A stretch of DNA of 46,335 bases from Pseudomonadota bacterium (GCA_023423775.1 JAFAEZ010000191.1:1-46335); one strand, 5' to 3'; shown: positions 1-8,065, numbered from the stretch's first letter. Made by a program: numbers and translations. The notes: generated by a model not told the origin, from the letters alone.

Positions 1-30
1 GGCCCGCACCGCTCGCGGTGCGGGCCGTTT
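1..30 (+). terminator. Strong hairpin, probable terminator of a gene left of the window
   Basis: An 11-bp perfect GC-rich stem (1-11 with 16-26) closes a CTCG tetraloop and is followed by GTTT. The shape fits an intrinsic terminator, although the T run is short. It would end a plus-strand transcript entering from the left, or serve the minus-strand receptor gene that ends at 111. Confidence 0.6.
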
Positions 31-110
31 CCGCGCGTTGTCGAGACCGCGCCGCTATAGTCCGGCCGGTCTCGGCGCCCGGGACCCGTGTTAAAGGCCG
101 CCGGCGGAAA

Positions 111-2018
111 TCACATGTCGACGGTCAGGCTCATCTGAAAGCGGCGGGGCTGGTTGTAGTAGAAGCCTTCGCCGATATTGCTGAAGCCGTAGACGTTGTT
201 GAGCGTGCCCACCTGCGCCCGGAACGTCGCGGGCTTGTCGGCCAGCTCGAAGCGGTAGCGGAGACCCGGCGAGACGATGTAGCGGCCGGGGATGACGAAG
301 CTGTTGCCGGCATTGGCGACGGTTTTGGACCGGCTTTCATAGCTGAGGTCGAGCGACAGGCCGTCTATCCAGGGCACGTCCCAGTTGAGCGCGCCGTTCA
401 TGACGCGGCCAATCGACCCGACCGGCTTGTTCCCGATCAGCCCGAGCTCGACTTCGTCTCCGCTCACTTGCGCGTCGAGCAAGACCGCGCCGAGCACGAT
501 GCTCAGCCGCGGCGTGATCTGCCCGGCAAGCGAAAGCTCGATGCCGCGGTTGCGCACCTCGCCGAGCGCGCGGAACACCTTGCCGGGATCGAGCGCGAAA
601 TAGGGTTTGCGGACGTCGAAGACGCCGGCGACCAGGCGCAGAGTCTTGGTGAGGTTGAGGCGGAAGCCGGCGTCCATCTGCTCGGTGATGATGGCCGGCG
701 GCGCCTCGCCATTGTTGACCGCGACTTCCGGCGCGACCGGGCTTTCCTCGAGGCCCTTGCTGTAGCCGGCGTAGAAGACGAGGTCGTCGCTGGCGATGAC
801 GGACAGGGCACCGTTGAACAGCCAGGGGCTCGCCTTCGACACCGGCAGCGGGCCGGAGGGGCGGATCACTTTCTTTTGGTAGAAGGTGCGCTGGAGGCCG
901 AGGGTGAGCTCGCCGACGCCCCGCCACCGGCCCTCATAGCCGATCCCGCCGGTGATCTGGCGGACCTGGTCGGTGGTTTGCGGGCCAAGCACCAGCTCGG
1001 GTTCGGGCGCGGCGATCGGCTCGTCGATGCGGCCCGGGCCGAAGTCGAGACGCTGGGTCCCGCCATAGCGCCGGTCGCGGATGCGGCCGCGCGTCATCAG
1101 GTGGACGAGATGGAGGCGGTCGCCTTCGATGAACTGCCGCGTCAGCCGCAGTTCGCCGGAGGTGGAGGCGAAGCGGCGCGCCTGATCGGCGATGACCTGG
1201 CGGTTGGCCTCGCCGTCGGGGGTCGCGTCGAGGAAGATCGGAGTGAAATTGCGAAAGTCATGCGCGACCGAGCGGAAGGCGCCGGCGCGCAACGTCCAGT
1301 CGCCGAAGCCGAAGGTGCCGAGAAGGCCGAAATTGACGTCCTCGCCTTCGTTCTGCGCCCATTCGGGGCCGAAATAGCGCCGCCGCGGGATCTCCGGCGG
1401 CAGATGGTCGCCGCCGGTGAAGATGATCGGCTGCGCCTCGCCGTCGCTTTCGTCCTGCAGGCTCCAGAAGGGGATGAGCTCGATATTGTCGGCGGGGCGC
1501 CAGCGCGCCACGACCGCCGTGGTCAGCACGCGCCAGTCCCCGCCATAATAATTTTCCTGGTCGTTCAGCCCGACGCCGGCGGCGATGCCGAGGGTCTCGG
1601 TGACTGGAAGCTGGGCATCCACCTCCACGCGCGGCCCGCCGAACGGGCCGATGCCGACGACCGTGCTGGCGACCGCTTCGGAGCCCGGCAGGCGCAGCGA
1701 AAAATCCGCAACGCCGGTCGGGGCCGGAAAGGGATAGCCCTGCGCGGTCAGGCCGACCCGGACGTTGCTGCCTGAGGTCAGGCGCTGGTTGAGGTCCCCC
1801 TGATAATCGAAATAGAGGCCGTTGATGCGGACATTGCCGGCCTGGATGGGGCTGAAGCCGCGCGCGCTCTGCGGAAAATAGAGTCCGACTCGCTCGTTAC
1901 CGACGCTGGTGCCGAACGCATCCTGCGCCGAGGCCACGGCATTTTCGTTGGCGCGCTGCGCGAGAGCGGGCGTCGCGGAAGCGAGGAGAATGGCGGTAAG
2001 GCTGACGGACCGTAGCAT
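111..2018 (-). CDS. TonB-dependent receptor-like outer-membrane protein
   Basis: A 635-residue outer-membrane protein. A signal peptide (about residues 1-20, ending PALA) is followed almost at once by a plug-like segment (residues about 30-110: DAFGTSVG, SARGFSP, GNVRINGLYFDYQG), then alternating amphipathic strands that read as a 22-strand barrel. The family imports siderophores or other large substrates using energy from TonB-ExbBD; the substrate cannot be told from sequence. I see no clear TonB box between the signal peptide and the plug. The protein ends in SLTVDM and so lacks the usual C-terminal aromatic residue, although LNNVYG and the penultimate strand look normal for the family. It diverges from a two-component system across about 130 bp, which suggests but does not prove a regulatory link. 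Confidence 0.85.
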   Translation of the reverse strand: MLRSVSLTAILLASATPALAQRANENAVASAQDAFGTSVGNERVGLYFPQSARGFSPIQAGNVRINGLYFDYQGDLNQRLTSGSNVRVGLTAQGYPFPAPTGVADFSLRLPGSEAVASTVVGIGPFGGPRVEVDAQLPVTETLGIAAGVGLNDQENYYGGDWRVLTTAVVARWRPADNIELIPFWSLQDESDGEAQPIIFTGGDHLPPEIPRRRYFGPEWAQNEGEDVNFGLLGTFGFGDWTLRAGAFRSVAHDFRNFTPIFLDATPDGEANRQVIADQARRFASTSGELRLTRQFIEGDRLHLVHLMTRGRIRDRRYGGTQRLDFGPGRIDEPIAAPEPELVLGPQTTDQVRQITGGIGYEGRWRGVGELTLGLQRTFYQKKVIRPSGPLPVSKASPWLFNGALSVIASDDLVFYAGYSKGLEESPVAPEVAVNNGEAPPAIITEQMDAGFRLNLTKTLRLVAGVFDVRKPYFALDPGKVFRALGEVRNRGIELSLAGQITPRLSIVLGAVLLDAQVSGDEVELGLIGNKPVGSIGRVMNGALNWDVPWIDGLSLDLSYESRSKTVANAGNSFVIPGRYIVSPGLRYRFELADKPATFRAQVGTLNNVYGFSNIGEGFYYNQPRRFQMSLTVDM

Positions 2019-2150
2019 GTCTGCTCCCTTGGATTGGGTCCGTCATTTCTGCCTCTCCAGCATGCGGGGAATAAGTGCCGGAGGTTGCACCGGCGGGGCA
2101 TGACCTTTGGCCTATGGCAAGGCCGCCCGCTCTGTGGCAAAAATTCCGCC

Positions 2151-3299
2151 ATGGCAGAGGATCTTAAATATCGGCACCAATGGACCTTTTGCGTCGCAGC
2201 GCTTGGTCTGTGGCTCGCTTATGGCTGGCCGGTCTTCGAGGAATTCTGGGGCGGCGGGGAGATACGCGGCGTGGCCGTGCCGCCGCTCTGGTTCGTGCCA
2301 TTCGGGGTGATGGGGGCGGCCGTTCTGGCCGCGATGCTCCTGAAGCTGCGGACGAGCCTCTTCTGGGGCCTGATCTGCGTCCAGCTCGCCGCGGTCGTCG
2401 CGATGACGATCCTGGTCCCCTGGGCCGGAATGTCGTCCTTCCTCGTCATCATCGCGTGGCAGGTCGGGATGTCGACGACGCCTGCCAAGGCGCTGAGCTG
2501 GATCGCTTTCCAGAATGTGGCGATCGTGACCACGCTCGCCCAGGCCCTCAACCCCGATCTGTGCTGGGTCCTCACCAAGTCCGGCGCGCTGCAGCTCCTG
2601 TTCGTTTTCACCGCGCAGGCGCTGAAGCGCGAAGCGGAGACGGCGCGGGAGCTGGCCCAGACCAACAGGGAGCTGAGGTCTGCCCAGGCCATCATCGCCA
2701 ACACCGCCCGCAATGCGGAACGCCTGCGCATCTCGCGCGACCTGCACGACGCCTGGGGCCATGAACTGACGGCGCTCGGCCTGCAGCTGGAAATCGCAAG
2801 CCACGTCACGGAACCGGCACGGGCGAACGACCATGTGATGAAGGCGAAAGGCCTGGCCCGCGACCTTCTCGGCAAGGTGCGCGACGTCGTCTCCGATCTT
2901 CGCGAGGCGGAACGCTGCGACCTCAAGGAAGCGCTGGAAGCGCTCCAACACAGCGTCCCCAGGCCCGCCATCCATATCGACATCGCTCCCGGCGTGCGGG
3001 TCAGCCCCGATCAGGCCCACGCTCTGGTCCGCTGCGCGCAGGAAGCCGTCACCAATGCCGTCAAGCATGCGCAAGCGTCCAATCTGTGGCTCGCGGTGAC
3101 GCCGGATGGGGACGGCGTGCGGCTGGTCGCGCGCAACGACGGCAATGCGCGGCCCGCCGCGTCCTCCGCGGGATCGGGACTGAAGGGGATGCGCGAGCGG
3201 ATGGAGGCGCTCGGCGGCAGGCTGGCGGTGCAGCCGGGAGCCGATTTCGGCTTCACCGTCGATGCCTGGCTGCCGTTGCGGACGCCGCAGCCGTCATGA
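2151..3299 (+). CDS. Sensor histidine kinase, NarL/DesK (HisKA_3) type
   Basis: A 382-residue membrane sensor kinase. The first 150 or so residues form about five hydrophobic segments with no recognisable periplasmic domain, as in DesK-like kinases. A short coiled coil (KREAETARELAQ) leads into the HisKA_3 dimerisation domain, with the phospho-accepting histidine H199 in RISRDLHD. The C-terminal HATPase has an N box (QEAVTNAVKHA) and a G box (GSGLKGMRERME). The ATG at 2151 is chosen because the protein reads naturally from MAEDLKYRHQW; the frame is open upstream to 2034 but that part looks non-coding. The stop overlaps the start of the response regulator gene (ATGA), so the two are translationally coupled partners. 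The stimulus is unknown; a membrane or envelope signal is an inference from the topology. Confidence 0.9.
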   Translation: MAEDLKYRHQWTFCVAALGLWLAYGWPVFEEFWGGGEIRGVAVPPLWFVPFGVMGAAVLAAMLLKLRTSLFWGLICVQLAAVVAMTILVPWAGMSSFLVIIAWQVGMSTTPAKALSWIAFQNVAIVTTLAQALNPDLCWVLTKSGALQLLFVFTAQALKREAETARELAQTNRELRSAQAIIANTARNAERLRISRDLHDAWGHELTALGLQLEIASHVTEPARANDHVMKAKGLARDLLGKVRDVVSDLREAERCDLKEALEALQHSVPRPAIHIDIAPGVRVSPDQAHALVRCAQEAVTNAVKHAQASNLWLAVTPDGDGVRLVARNDGNARPAASSAGSGLKGMRERMEALGGRLAVQPGADFGFTVDAWLPLRTPQPS

Positions 3300-3940
3300 T
3301 CCGGGTGATGCTGGTCGACGACCAGACTCTGGTCCGCCAGGGCGTGCGCGGCCTGCTCGAGCTGGTGCCGGACATCGAAGTGGCGGGCGAGGCCAGCGAC
3401 GGCGAAGAGGCGCTGGGACTGGTCCCGGAGCTGAAGCCCGACGTGCTCCTCCTCGACATCCGCATGCCCAGGATGAACGGCATCGCCCTTCTCGAGGCGC
3501 TGCGGCAGGCCGATGCGCTTCCGCCGACCCTGGTCCTGACGACGTTCGACGACGGCGATGCCGCCATCGCTGCGATCAAGGCCGGCGCCAAGGGCCTGAT
3601 GCTGAAGGACGTGTCGCTCGAGGATCTCGCGGCCGCCATCCGGGCGCTTGCCGACAACAAGACCGCCTTCCAGCCCGCCATGACCGAGAGCCTGATGGCG
3701 GCGATCCGCCGCAGCCCCTCCGATCCGTCGGACAGCTACGTCGCCGAAAGCCTCACCGTCCGCGAGCGCGAGGTGCTGCACCTGATCTGCGCCGGCTACA
3801 GCAACAAGGAGATCGCCGACCTGCTGGCGCTCGCCGAGGGCACGGTGAAGAACCACGTCTCCAACCTGCTCCTGAAGCTCGACGCCCGCGACAGGACCCG
3901 GGCCGCGCTCAAGGCCCTGCAGCAGGGGCACCTGGGCTAG
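3296..3940 (+). CDS. LuxR/NarL-family response regulator
   Basis: A 214-residue DNA-binding response regulator, the partner of the kinase it overlaps by 4 nt. The receiver domain (residues 1-120) has the acidic pair D8/D9, phospho-acceptor D54 in LLLDIRMPRMNG and the conserved lysine in LMLKD. The C-terminal GerE-type helix-turn-helix begins LTVREREVL and contains the recognition region SNKEIADLL and GTVKNHVSNLL. Both domains are complete and of family length. It would bind promoters as a phosphorylated dimer; the nearest candidate target is the divergent TonB-receptor promoter region, which is an inference from position only. Confidence 0.93.
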   Translation: MIRVMLVDDQTLVRQGVRGLLELVPDIEVAGEASDGEEALGLVPELKPDVLLLDIRMPRMNGIALLEALRQADALPPTLVLTTFDDGDAAIAAIKAGAKGLMLKDVSLEDLAAAIRALADNKTAFQPAMTESLMAAIRRSPSDPSDSYVAESLTVREREVLHLICAGYSNKEIADLLALAEGTVKNHVSNLLLKLDARDRTRAALKALQQGHLG

Positions 3941-4054
3941 ACGGGCCTTGGTCGGTTCGCCGATCTCGCATTCCGCCGGCGCCGCGCTTTGGGAGCGCTG
4001 AGCCGATCGTCCAGCCAGCCGTCGAGGCCGTCTAATCCGCCGCCGGGCTCCGGC

Positions 4055-4918
4055 TCAGGACCAGGTCGCGAGCGGGGGCAGGCTCATCAGGATCGCGTCG
4101 ACATTGCCGCCGGTCTTGAGGCCGAACAATGTGCCGCGGTCGTAGATCAGGTTGAACTCGGCGTAGCGGCCGCGCCACTCAAGCTGCCGCGCCTTGTCGG
4201 CCTCGGTGAAGGGCGTCGCCATTCGCCGCCGCACGAGCTTGGGGAAGATGTCGAGGAAGGCCTCGCCGACCGCGCGGGTGAAGGCGAAATTCTCGTCGAA
4301 CGGCACGCCCTCGCCGGGCGCGGCGCATTCGAGATGGTCGTAGAAGATGCCGCCGACGCCGCGCTGCACGCCGCGATGGGGGATGTAGAAATAGTCCTCC
4401 GCCCATTGGCTGAACTTGGGATAGTAGGTCGGGTCGAACGCGGCGCAGGCGGCGCGCAGCCGCGCGTGGAAATCGTCGGTATCCTCCTGATAGGGGATCG
4501 GCGGGTTGAGGTCGGCGCCGCCGCCGAACCAGCGCTTGGTGGTGACGAGGAAGCGCGTGTTCATGTGCACCGCAGGCACGTGCGGATTGGCCATGTGCGC
4601 GACGAGGCTGATGCCGGTGGCGAAGAAGCTCGGATCCTCGGCCGCGCCGTGGATGGTCTTGGCGAAATCCTCGGCGAAGCGGCCGCCGACGGTCGAGACG
4701 TTGACCCCGACCTTCTCGAACACGCTTCCCTTCATCAGCCCGCGCACGCCGCCGCCACCCGGCGATCCGTCGGCGTCGGTGCGGTCCCACGGCGTGTAAT
4801 CGAACGCGGCGCCGCTCGCGGCCTCGCGCTCGATCGCCTCGAATTCGGCGCAGATCCGGTCGCGCAGCGACTCGAACCAGTCCCGCGCCGCCTGCTGTTC
4901 CTGGTCAAGCTCGATCAT
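4055..4918 (-). CDS. hemF: Oxygen-dependent coproporphyrinogen III oxidase
   Basis: A 287-residue cytoplasmic enzyme that oxidatively decarboxylates coproporphyrinogen III to protoporphyrinogen IX with O2, late in haem synthesis. The sequence carries the family hallmarks: GGGVRGLMKGSVFEKVGVN near residue 55, HMNTRFLVTTKRWFGGGADL (residues about 120-140), the DTDDFHARL segment, YFYIPHRGVQRGVGGIFYD and, near the C-terminus, EFNLIYDRGTLFGLKTGGN. The length equals that of the usual HemF. It stands alone on the minus strand, convergent with the two-component system, and forms the left border of the accessory stretch. Confidence 0.96.
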   Translation of the reverse strand: MIELDQEQQAARDWFESLRDRICAEFEAIEREAASGAAFDYTPWDRTDADGSPGGGGVRGLMKGSVFEKVGVNVSTVGGRFAEDFAKTIHGAAEDPSFFATGISLVAHMANPHVPAVHMNTRFLVTTKRWFGGGADLNPPIPYQEDTDDFHARLRAACAAFDPTYYPKFSQWAEDYFYIPHRGVQRGVGGIFYDHLECAAPGEGVPFDENFAFTRAVGEAFLDIFPKLVRRRMATPFTEADKARQLEWRGRYAEFNLIYDRGTLFGLKTGGNVDAILMSLPPLATWS

Positions 4919-5074
4919 GCGAGGCGGATGCCGCGAAGCGGACGGAATGGCAAGGGCGGGGTAGGGGCGTGTGCCTGCGCCCGATCGGTTCCAGGAGGTG
5001 ATCTGGCGGCTCGCGGCAAGCTACCGTTCGTTAGTCCGTCTTCGAATGACCGCTAACGACGCATATCCGACGTC

Positions 5075-5494
5075 TTAGGGGCCGCCAACGATGGGCCACT
5101 TCTTCCAGTCAGCCCCCTCGCTACAGAGCCCAGCCTTCTTGCAAAGAGGAGCGGAACTTATGATGCGACGAACAGCTCGAACCCTGTCGCATGGTGCTTC
5201 AGCAGAAACTTCAAAAACCAGGTGTGGCTGGGGGTTCAGCTTGCTGGCCTCATTCATGTAGTCCCGAAGCGTATCATCAGAAATGCCACGTCCTGCCCAA
5301 TAGAGAGAACCTGAGACATCCAGCGAGACAGGCAACACAGGTCGCAAATGCCCGATGCCGTCACTCGGCCCGCCCCATCCCGGCGCAGGGGCTGAGCAGT
5401 TTGATGCGTAGGTGTCGGGTGCCTGCTGGCAGCTTGCGGTAAACGCAGCAAATGCCAAGCCGAAGATCCGAGGAACTGCGTTCATGCCCTTCAT
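5075..5494 (-). CDS. Small exported protein with ExbD-like C-terminal region
   Basis: About 139 residues. The N-terminus (MKGMNAVPRIFGLAFAAFTASC) is a signal sequence; the site before Cys (TAS-C) is a weak lipobox because the -3 position is Thr. The C-terminal half (GRGISDDTLRDYMNEASKLNP, then PHLVFEVSAEAPCDRVRAV) resembles the periplasmic fold of ExbD/TolR-type biopolymer-transport proteins, without their transmembrane anchor pattern. The start is uncertain: ATG at 5494 or 5485, or an upstream GTG/ATG at 5533, none with a strong ribosome binding site. It is the first gene of the accessory stretch, with a copy of the hairpin repeat immediately upstream. Confidence 0.6.
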   Translation of the reverse strand: MKGMNAVPRIFGLAFAAFTASCQQAPDTYASNCSAPAPGWGGPSDGIGHLRPVLPVSLDVSGSLYWAGRGISDDTLRDYMNEASKLNPQPHLVFEVSAEAPCDRVRAVRRIISSAPLCKKAGLCSEGADWKKWPIVGGP

Positions 5495-5517
5495 TGCCTG
5501 ACTTCGCGGTGGAACGC

Positions 5518-5549
5518 TAAGTCCCCTTTCCACCCATTGCGGACATTCC
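5518..5549 (+). repeat. Dispersed hairpin repeat, copy 1
   Basis: Contains the family core TTTCCACCCATTGCGGACAT preceded by GTCCCC. In better copies the flanks form an inverted repeat, (AA)TGTCCGC with GCGGACA(TT); here the left arm carries one change (GTCCCC for GTCCGC). It lies directly upstream of the minus-strand ExbD-like gene. Confidence 0.75.
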
Positions 5550-5635
5550 CAGGAAATCTAAGGTGTCCTGCGAGATTCCGACGACCCCACGTCGGATCAC
5601 GATGAGCGATCTTAATATTTTCCGGGAGAAATTAG

Positions 5636-6013
5636 ATGTTTAACCGGATCAGATGTTCAGTTTGGTGGGCTAATGCCGTTTTAGCTTCTTCTAATAATGA
5701 TTTGGATTTGGCCTTACGGAACGTGGAGAAGATAAAGAATGTCAGGAAACTTTACTACTTTCAATTGGCGTTTGAAGCCGGACTGATGCTGCGACTTCAG
5801 CGATTTGACGAGGCAGACTCACTGTTTAACGAAGTAGTTGAACTAGATAACGAAAATGAAAACCAAAATATAGCGTATACGAAACTTTTTGCGTCATATT
5901 GGATAGAAGAGGATCCGTCCAAAATGGAAAGCATACTCGACGAAGCTCTATCGGTTAAGTGTGACCCCGCTATTCGTCGCTGGCTTCCTCTTCATAAATT
6001 GCCATACCGGTGA
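5636..6013 (+). CDS. AT-rich orphan gene, TPR-like helical protein
   Basis: A 125-residue protein of unknown function. It appears all-helical and contains at least one tetratricopeptide-like helix pair (YYFQLAFEAGLMLRLQRFDE, then ADSLFNEVVELDNE). Base composition is strikingly AT-rich (runs such as aatgaaaaccaaaatata) compared with the GC-rich genes on both sides, which points to recent acquisition. The ribosome binding site GGGAG sits 7 nt before the ATG. A 13-codon open frame (MSDLNIFREKLDV, 5602-5643) overlaps the start by 8 nt, so either translation is coupled or this is the relic of a longer N-terminus split by a frameshift. No partner gene is obvious. Confidence 0.65.
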   Translation: MFNRIRCSVWWANAVLASSNNDLDLALRNVEKIKNVRKLYYFQLAFEAGLMLRLQRFDEADSLFNEVVELDNENENQNIAYTKLFASYWIEEDPSKMESILDEALSVKCDPAIRRWLPLHKLPYR

Positions 6014-6047
6014 CGCCGCGACCATACCTGCTTAGATGAGCACATCG

Positions 6048-6077
6048 AATGTCCGCTTCCCACCCGTTGCAGACATT
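6048..6077 (+). repeat. Dispersed hairpin repeat, copy 2
   Basis: Left arm AATGTCCGC (6048-6056), 12-nt loop, right arm GCAGACATT (6069-6077). Eight of nine positions pair. The loop holds the conserved CCCACCCGTT core. Confidence 0.8.
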
Positions 6078-6126
6078 CAGCGATGGCGGTGCAGCCTCCC
6101 CAACGCGTCAGACTATGCGTCGTTGA

Positions 6127-6378
6127 TCAGGGCTGATCCTCATTCTTATTCCGGGTGTCGAAACGTGCCTCGCCGATCTCGTCCCCATGACGTGCAATGA
6201 ACCGCTGAAGCGCAAAAGCGCCGCCGAGTGTCAGCACGATCACCACAACACCCATCAGAGCGTTTGCCGGGGAGCCGCCAAAGAAGCCGCTTCCGTACCC
6301 AAGAGCGGCGAACCCCGTGAAGAGGACTACGCTGAGGCCACCAGCCGTTGCCCGGTTCCTGCTTCTGTCATCAGCCAT
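6127..6378 (-). CDS. Small membrane protein, unknown function
   Basis: An 83-residue protein with a charged N-terminus (MADDRSRNR), two hydrophobic segments (roughly residues 13-32 and 39-58) separated by the glycine-rich turn GSGFFGGSP, and a charged tail (GDEIGEARFDTRNKNEDQP). The topology is a two-span hairpin with both ends cytoplasmic. No family was recognised and no clear ribosome binding site precedes the ATG. It lies between two repeat copies and is followed upstream by another small membrane protein on the same strand. Confidence 0.6.
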   Translation of the reverse strand: MADDRSRNRATAGGLSVVLFTGFAALGYGSGFFGGSPANALMGVVVIVLTLGGAFALQRFIARHGDEIGEARFDTRNKNEDQP

Positions 6379-6420
6379 GTCGGCAGACTGGACCGGATCG
6401 CCAACGGCCGCAATGGATGA

Positions 6421-6726
6421 TTAGCGGAGATCTCTTGCTATGCCCTCGACTATATAAACATCGCTAATATACTGGAAAAGCAGCACAGCGGATATTAATA
6501 CCGATGGAATAACAGGTTGGTCTACCAGGAAAATCGACCCCAACGCTGCAGCAGAACCGATCGTTCCAATCAGAAGTCGCCTTCGATGACTATAGGGAAA
6601 CTGCCCCTTGAATTGGGCAAACCGCTCGTCGACACGGTTAGCAGTGGCAAGTATAATTTGATTTGGAACCAGGAAGAATGATGCAACCAGCACCGTCGCC
6701 ACGATCGCAATAGCCTCGACCGGCAT
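6421..6726 (-). CDS. Small three-span membrane protein, unknown function
   Basis: A 101-residue protein with an N-terminal membrane span (AIAIVATVLVASFFLV), a basic loop (YSHRRRLL) and two further hydrophobic stretches (IGTIGSAAALGSIFLV and VLISAVLLFQYI). The start is set by a strong ribosome binding site, AAGGAG, 7 nt before the ATG; a GTG lies one codon earlier. No family was recognised. It shares strand with the neighbouring small membrane protein 42 bp downstream, so the two may be co-transcribed. Confidence 0.65.
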   Translation of the reverse strand: MPVEAIAIVATVLVASFFLVPNQIILATANRVDERFAQFKGQFPYSHRRRLLIGTIGSAAALGSIFLVDQPVIPSVLISAVLLFQYISDVYIVEGIARDLR

Positions 6727-6810
6727 CACTTAACTCCTTTCCACGCGCTCACTGCCATCGAAATCCCTAAGGGAAAACCGCGCTGAGGATATCCGCTGTT
6801 CGTCTGAAAA

Positions 6811-6827
6811 CGACCCGTTGCGGACAT
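6811..6827 (+). repeat. Dispersed hairpin repeat, copy 3 (right half only)
   Basis: Only the core and right arm remain (CGACCCGTTGCGGACAT). It abuts the stop codon of the next minus-strand gene. Confidence 0.55.
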
Positions 6828-6834
6828 GAGCGCA

Positions 6835-7248
6835 TCAGTGGACGGCGAGCGCCGCCTCGTCGCAAAAGATACGAACGGCGAGGCCATTGATGAAGCTGAC
6901 GTGCAGGCCCTGCGGCTCCTGCGACCGGGCGATTTCCTCATCGAGAAACGAGAGCCAGTCGCATCCCTCATCGAAGTAGGCGATCTCGATGCTTTCATCA
7001 TTTACACGCGCCGCATGCTTGCCGAGGTTATTGAATGCCACCCTCACGTTTCCTCTGCAGGCAATCGTGACCTTCGATGGAAGCTTGCTGGCGTCGATTG
7101 CATGCTCATTGCGGGAGAAGCTCAGCCTGACCTCGCCTCCCGTTAGGTCGGTGCCAAAGCTCTCAAGGTCGTAAGCGTTGTGAAGGTCAATGAACCCGTC
7201 ACCCCAACGAACCACCGAAAAACCATCGAACTCGAAGTTGCGCCTCAA
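6835..7248 (-). CDS. Hypothetical protein, about 137 residues
   Basis: A soluble acidic protein with no family that I recognise. Its sequence alternates strands and turns (FDGFSVVRWGDGFIDLHNAY, GGEVRLSFSRNEHAIDAS, KVTIACRGNVRVAFNNLGKH) and resembles small immunity-like or SMI1-like beta proteins only in general character. The frame is open to a GTG at 7305, but that codon lies inside a degenerate repeat copy; I prefer the TTG at 7248 because GGGGAG is placed 6 nt before it. It is bounded on both sides by repeats. Confidence 0.55.
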   Translation of the reverse strand: MRRNFEFDGFSVVRWGDGFIDLHNAYDLESFGTDLTGGEVRLSFSRNEHAIDASKLPSKVTIACRGNVRVAFNNLGKHAARVNDESIEIAYFDEGCDWLSFLDEEIARSQEPQGLHVSFINGLAVRIFCDEAALAVH

Positions 7249-7289
7249 GGTGCTCTCCCCACTCGCTGTGCCCGAAACCTGCCCGACCA

Positions 7290-7320
7290 AACGTCGGCTT
7301 TCCACCCTAAGCGGAAGTTC
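7290..7320 (+). repeat. Dispersed hairpin repeat, copy 4 (degenerate)
   Basis: AACGTCGGCTTTCCACCC followed by TAAGCGGAAGTT. The core is recognisable but both arms carry changes, so the hairpin is weakened. Confidence 0.6.
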
Positions 7321-7651
7321 AGCGGTTCGTGTCGGGCGGTGTCAGCAGTACGTTAGCATCGTCTTATGCCGACAGCCTGCCTGTCGCAGGGGCGCGGCAG
7401 TGATAGCAGGCCGAGTGCGTGCCATCTTCGTTGTACCATTCATTCCGTCCAGCAGCGGCTTCGCAGTCCGTCCCCTTGCCAGCGAAGCCGAGGCCAAGGA
7501 GCCGGAAAGGCAACCATTGGCGCAGCCATGTACGACGACGGTAAGGCTGTCCTGAAAGGCGAACCTGCAGCCATGCGGGCGAGCTTAACCAGCAGGTGGA
7601 ACGGCTGCAAACCACCTTTACGGACGTTAGAGATCGTGTGAGCTTGACCAG
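7321..7651. other. 331-bp stretch without a confident gene
   Basis: No well-supported gene is seen. On the minus strand, 7364-7470 encodes a peptide containing NEWYNEDGTHSACYHC, whose CxxC-like pair looks more like a real protein C-terminus than a chance translation, but no start codon with a ribosome binding site leads into it. On the plus strand a short coiled-coil-like segment (ELNQQVERLQTTFTDVRDRV, about 7577-7640) is open between a TGA and the next gene. Both could be fragments of decayed genes. Confidence 0.4.
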
Positions 7652-8065
7652 ATGTTGGAAGACGAACGGCCGACCTGGTCCCTTGAAGATCATCTTCGCG
7701 AAGGTCGGGAAGCTGTCGCGGTTATCGGCGGCCAGCCTGAGGGCGATGCTCGACAGCCGCTCTGTCATCACTTCTCGGAGGAGAACCCGGTGGATCCGGT
7801 GAAGGTGAGCGTTGAAGACACCTATGCTTCGGCCATGCCGGTTTTTGACGCACTGGGACTCTCGTTTCTGGCGGATCGGCTGGAGGCGTGGGAGGAGCGT
7901 CAGCCCACCCTGCAATGGATCGAGGTGCTTATTCCTGATCTCATGCGCGCCGCTTCGGCTCATGGCCTGATCTATGAAGGGTGGACGTGGGAGCCGCGTG
8001 GCAGACAACCGCTCGGCGCCTGCACATTTCAGGTCATCAATGACAGGTCGGACGCGCACGCTTAG
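7652..8065 (+). CDS. Hypothetical protein, 137 residues
   Basis: An acidic soluble protein of unknown function. The second half (PVFDALGLSFLADRLEAWEE, QPTLQWIEVLIPDLMRAA, LIYEGWTWEPRG) reads as genuine helical protein; the first 40 residues are less convincing. There is no good ribosome binding site before the ATG, and a start further in (for example the GTG at 7803, VKVSVEDTY) is possible. The stop codon touches the next hairpin repeat. No relation to the flanking genes is evident. Confidence 0.45.
   Translation: MLEDERPTWSLEDHLREGREAVAVIGGQPEGDARQPLCHHFSEENPVDPVKVSVEDTYASAMPVFDALGLSFLADRLEAWEERQPTLQWIEVLIPDLMRAASAHGLIYEGWTWEPRGRQPLGACTFQVINDRSDAHA

Noticed and set aside
5029..5058. CGTTAG/CTAACG inverted repeat downstream of the ExbD-like gene
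   Set aside because: Six-base arms with an 18-base loop are expected by chance, and it does not match the other repeats.
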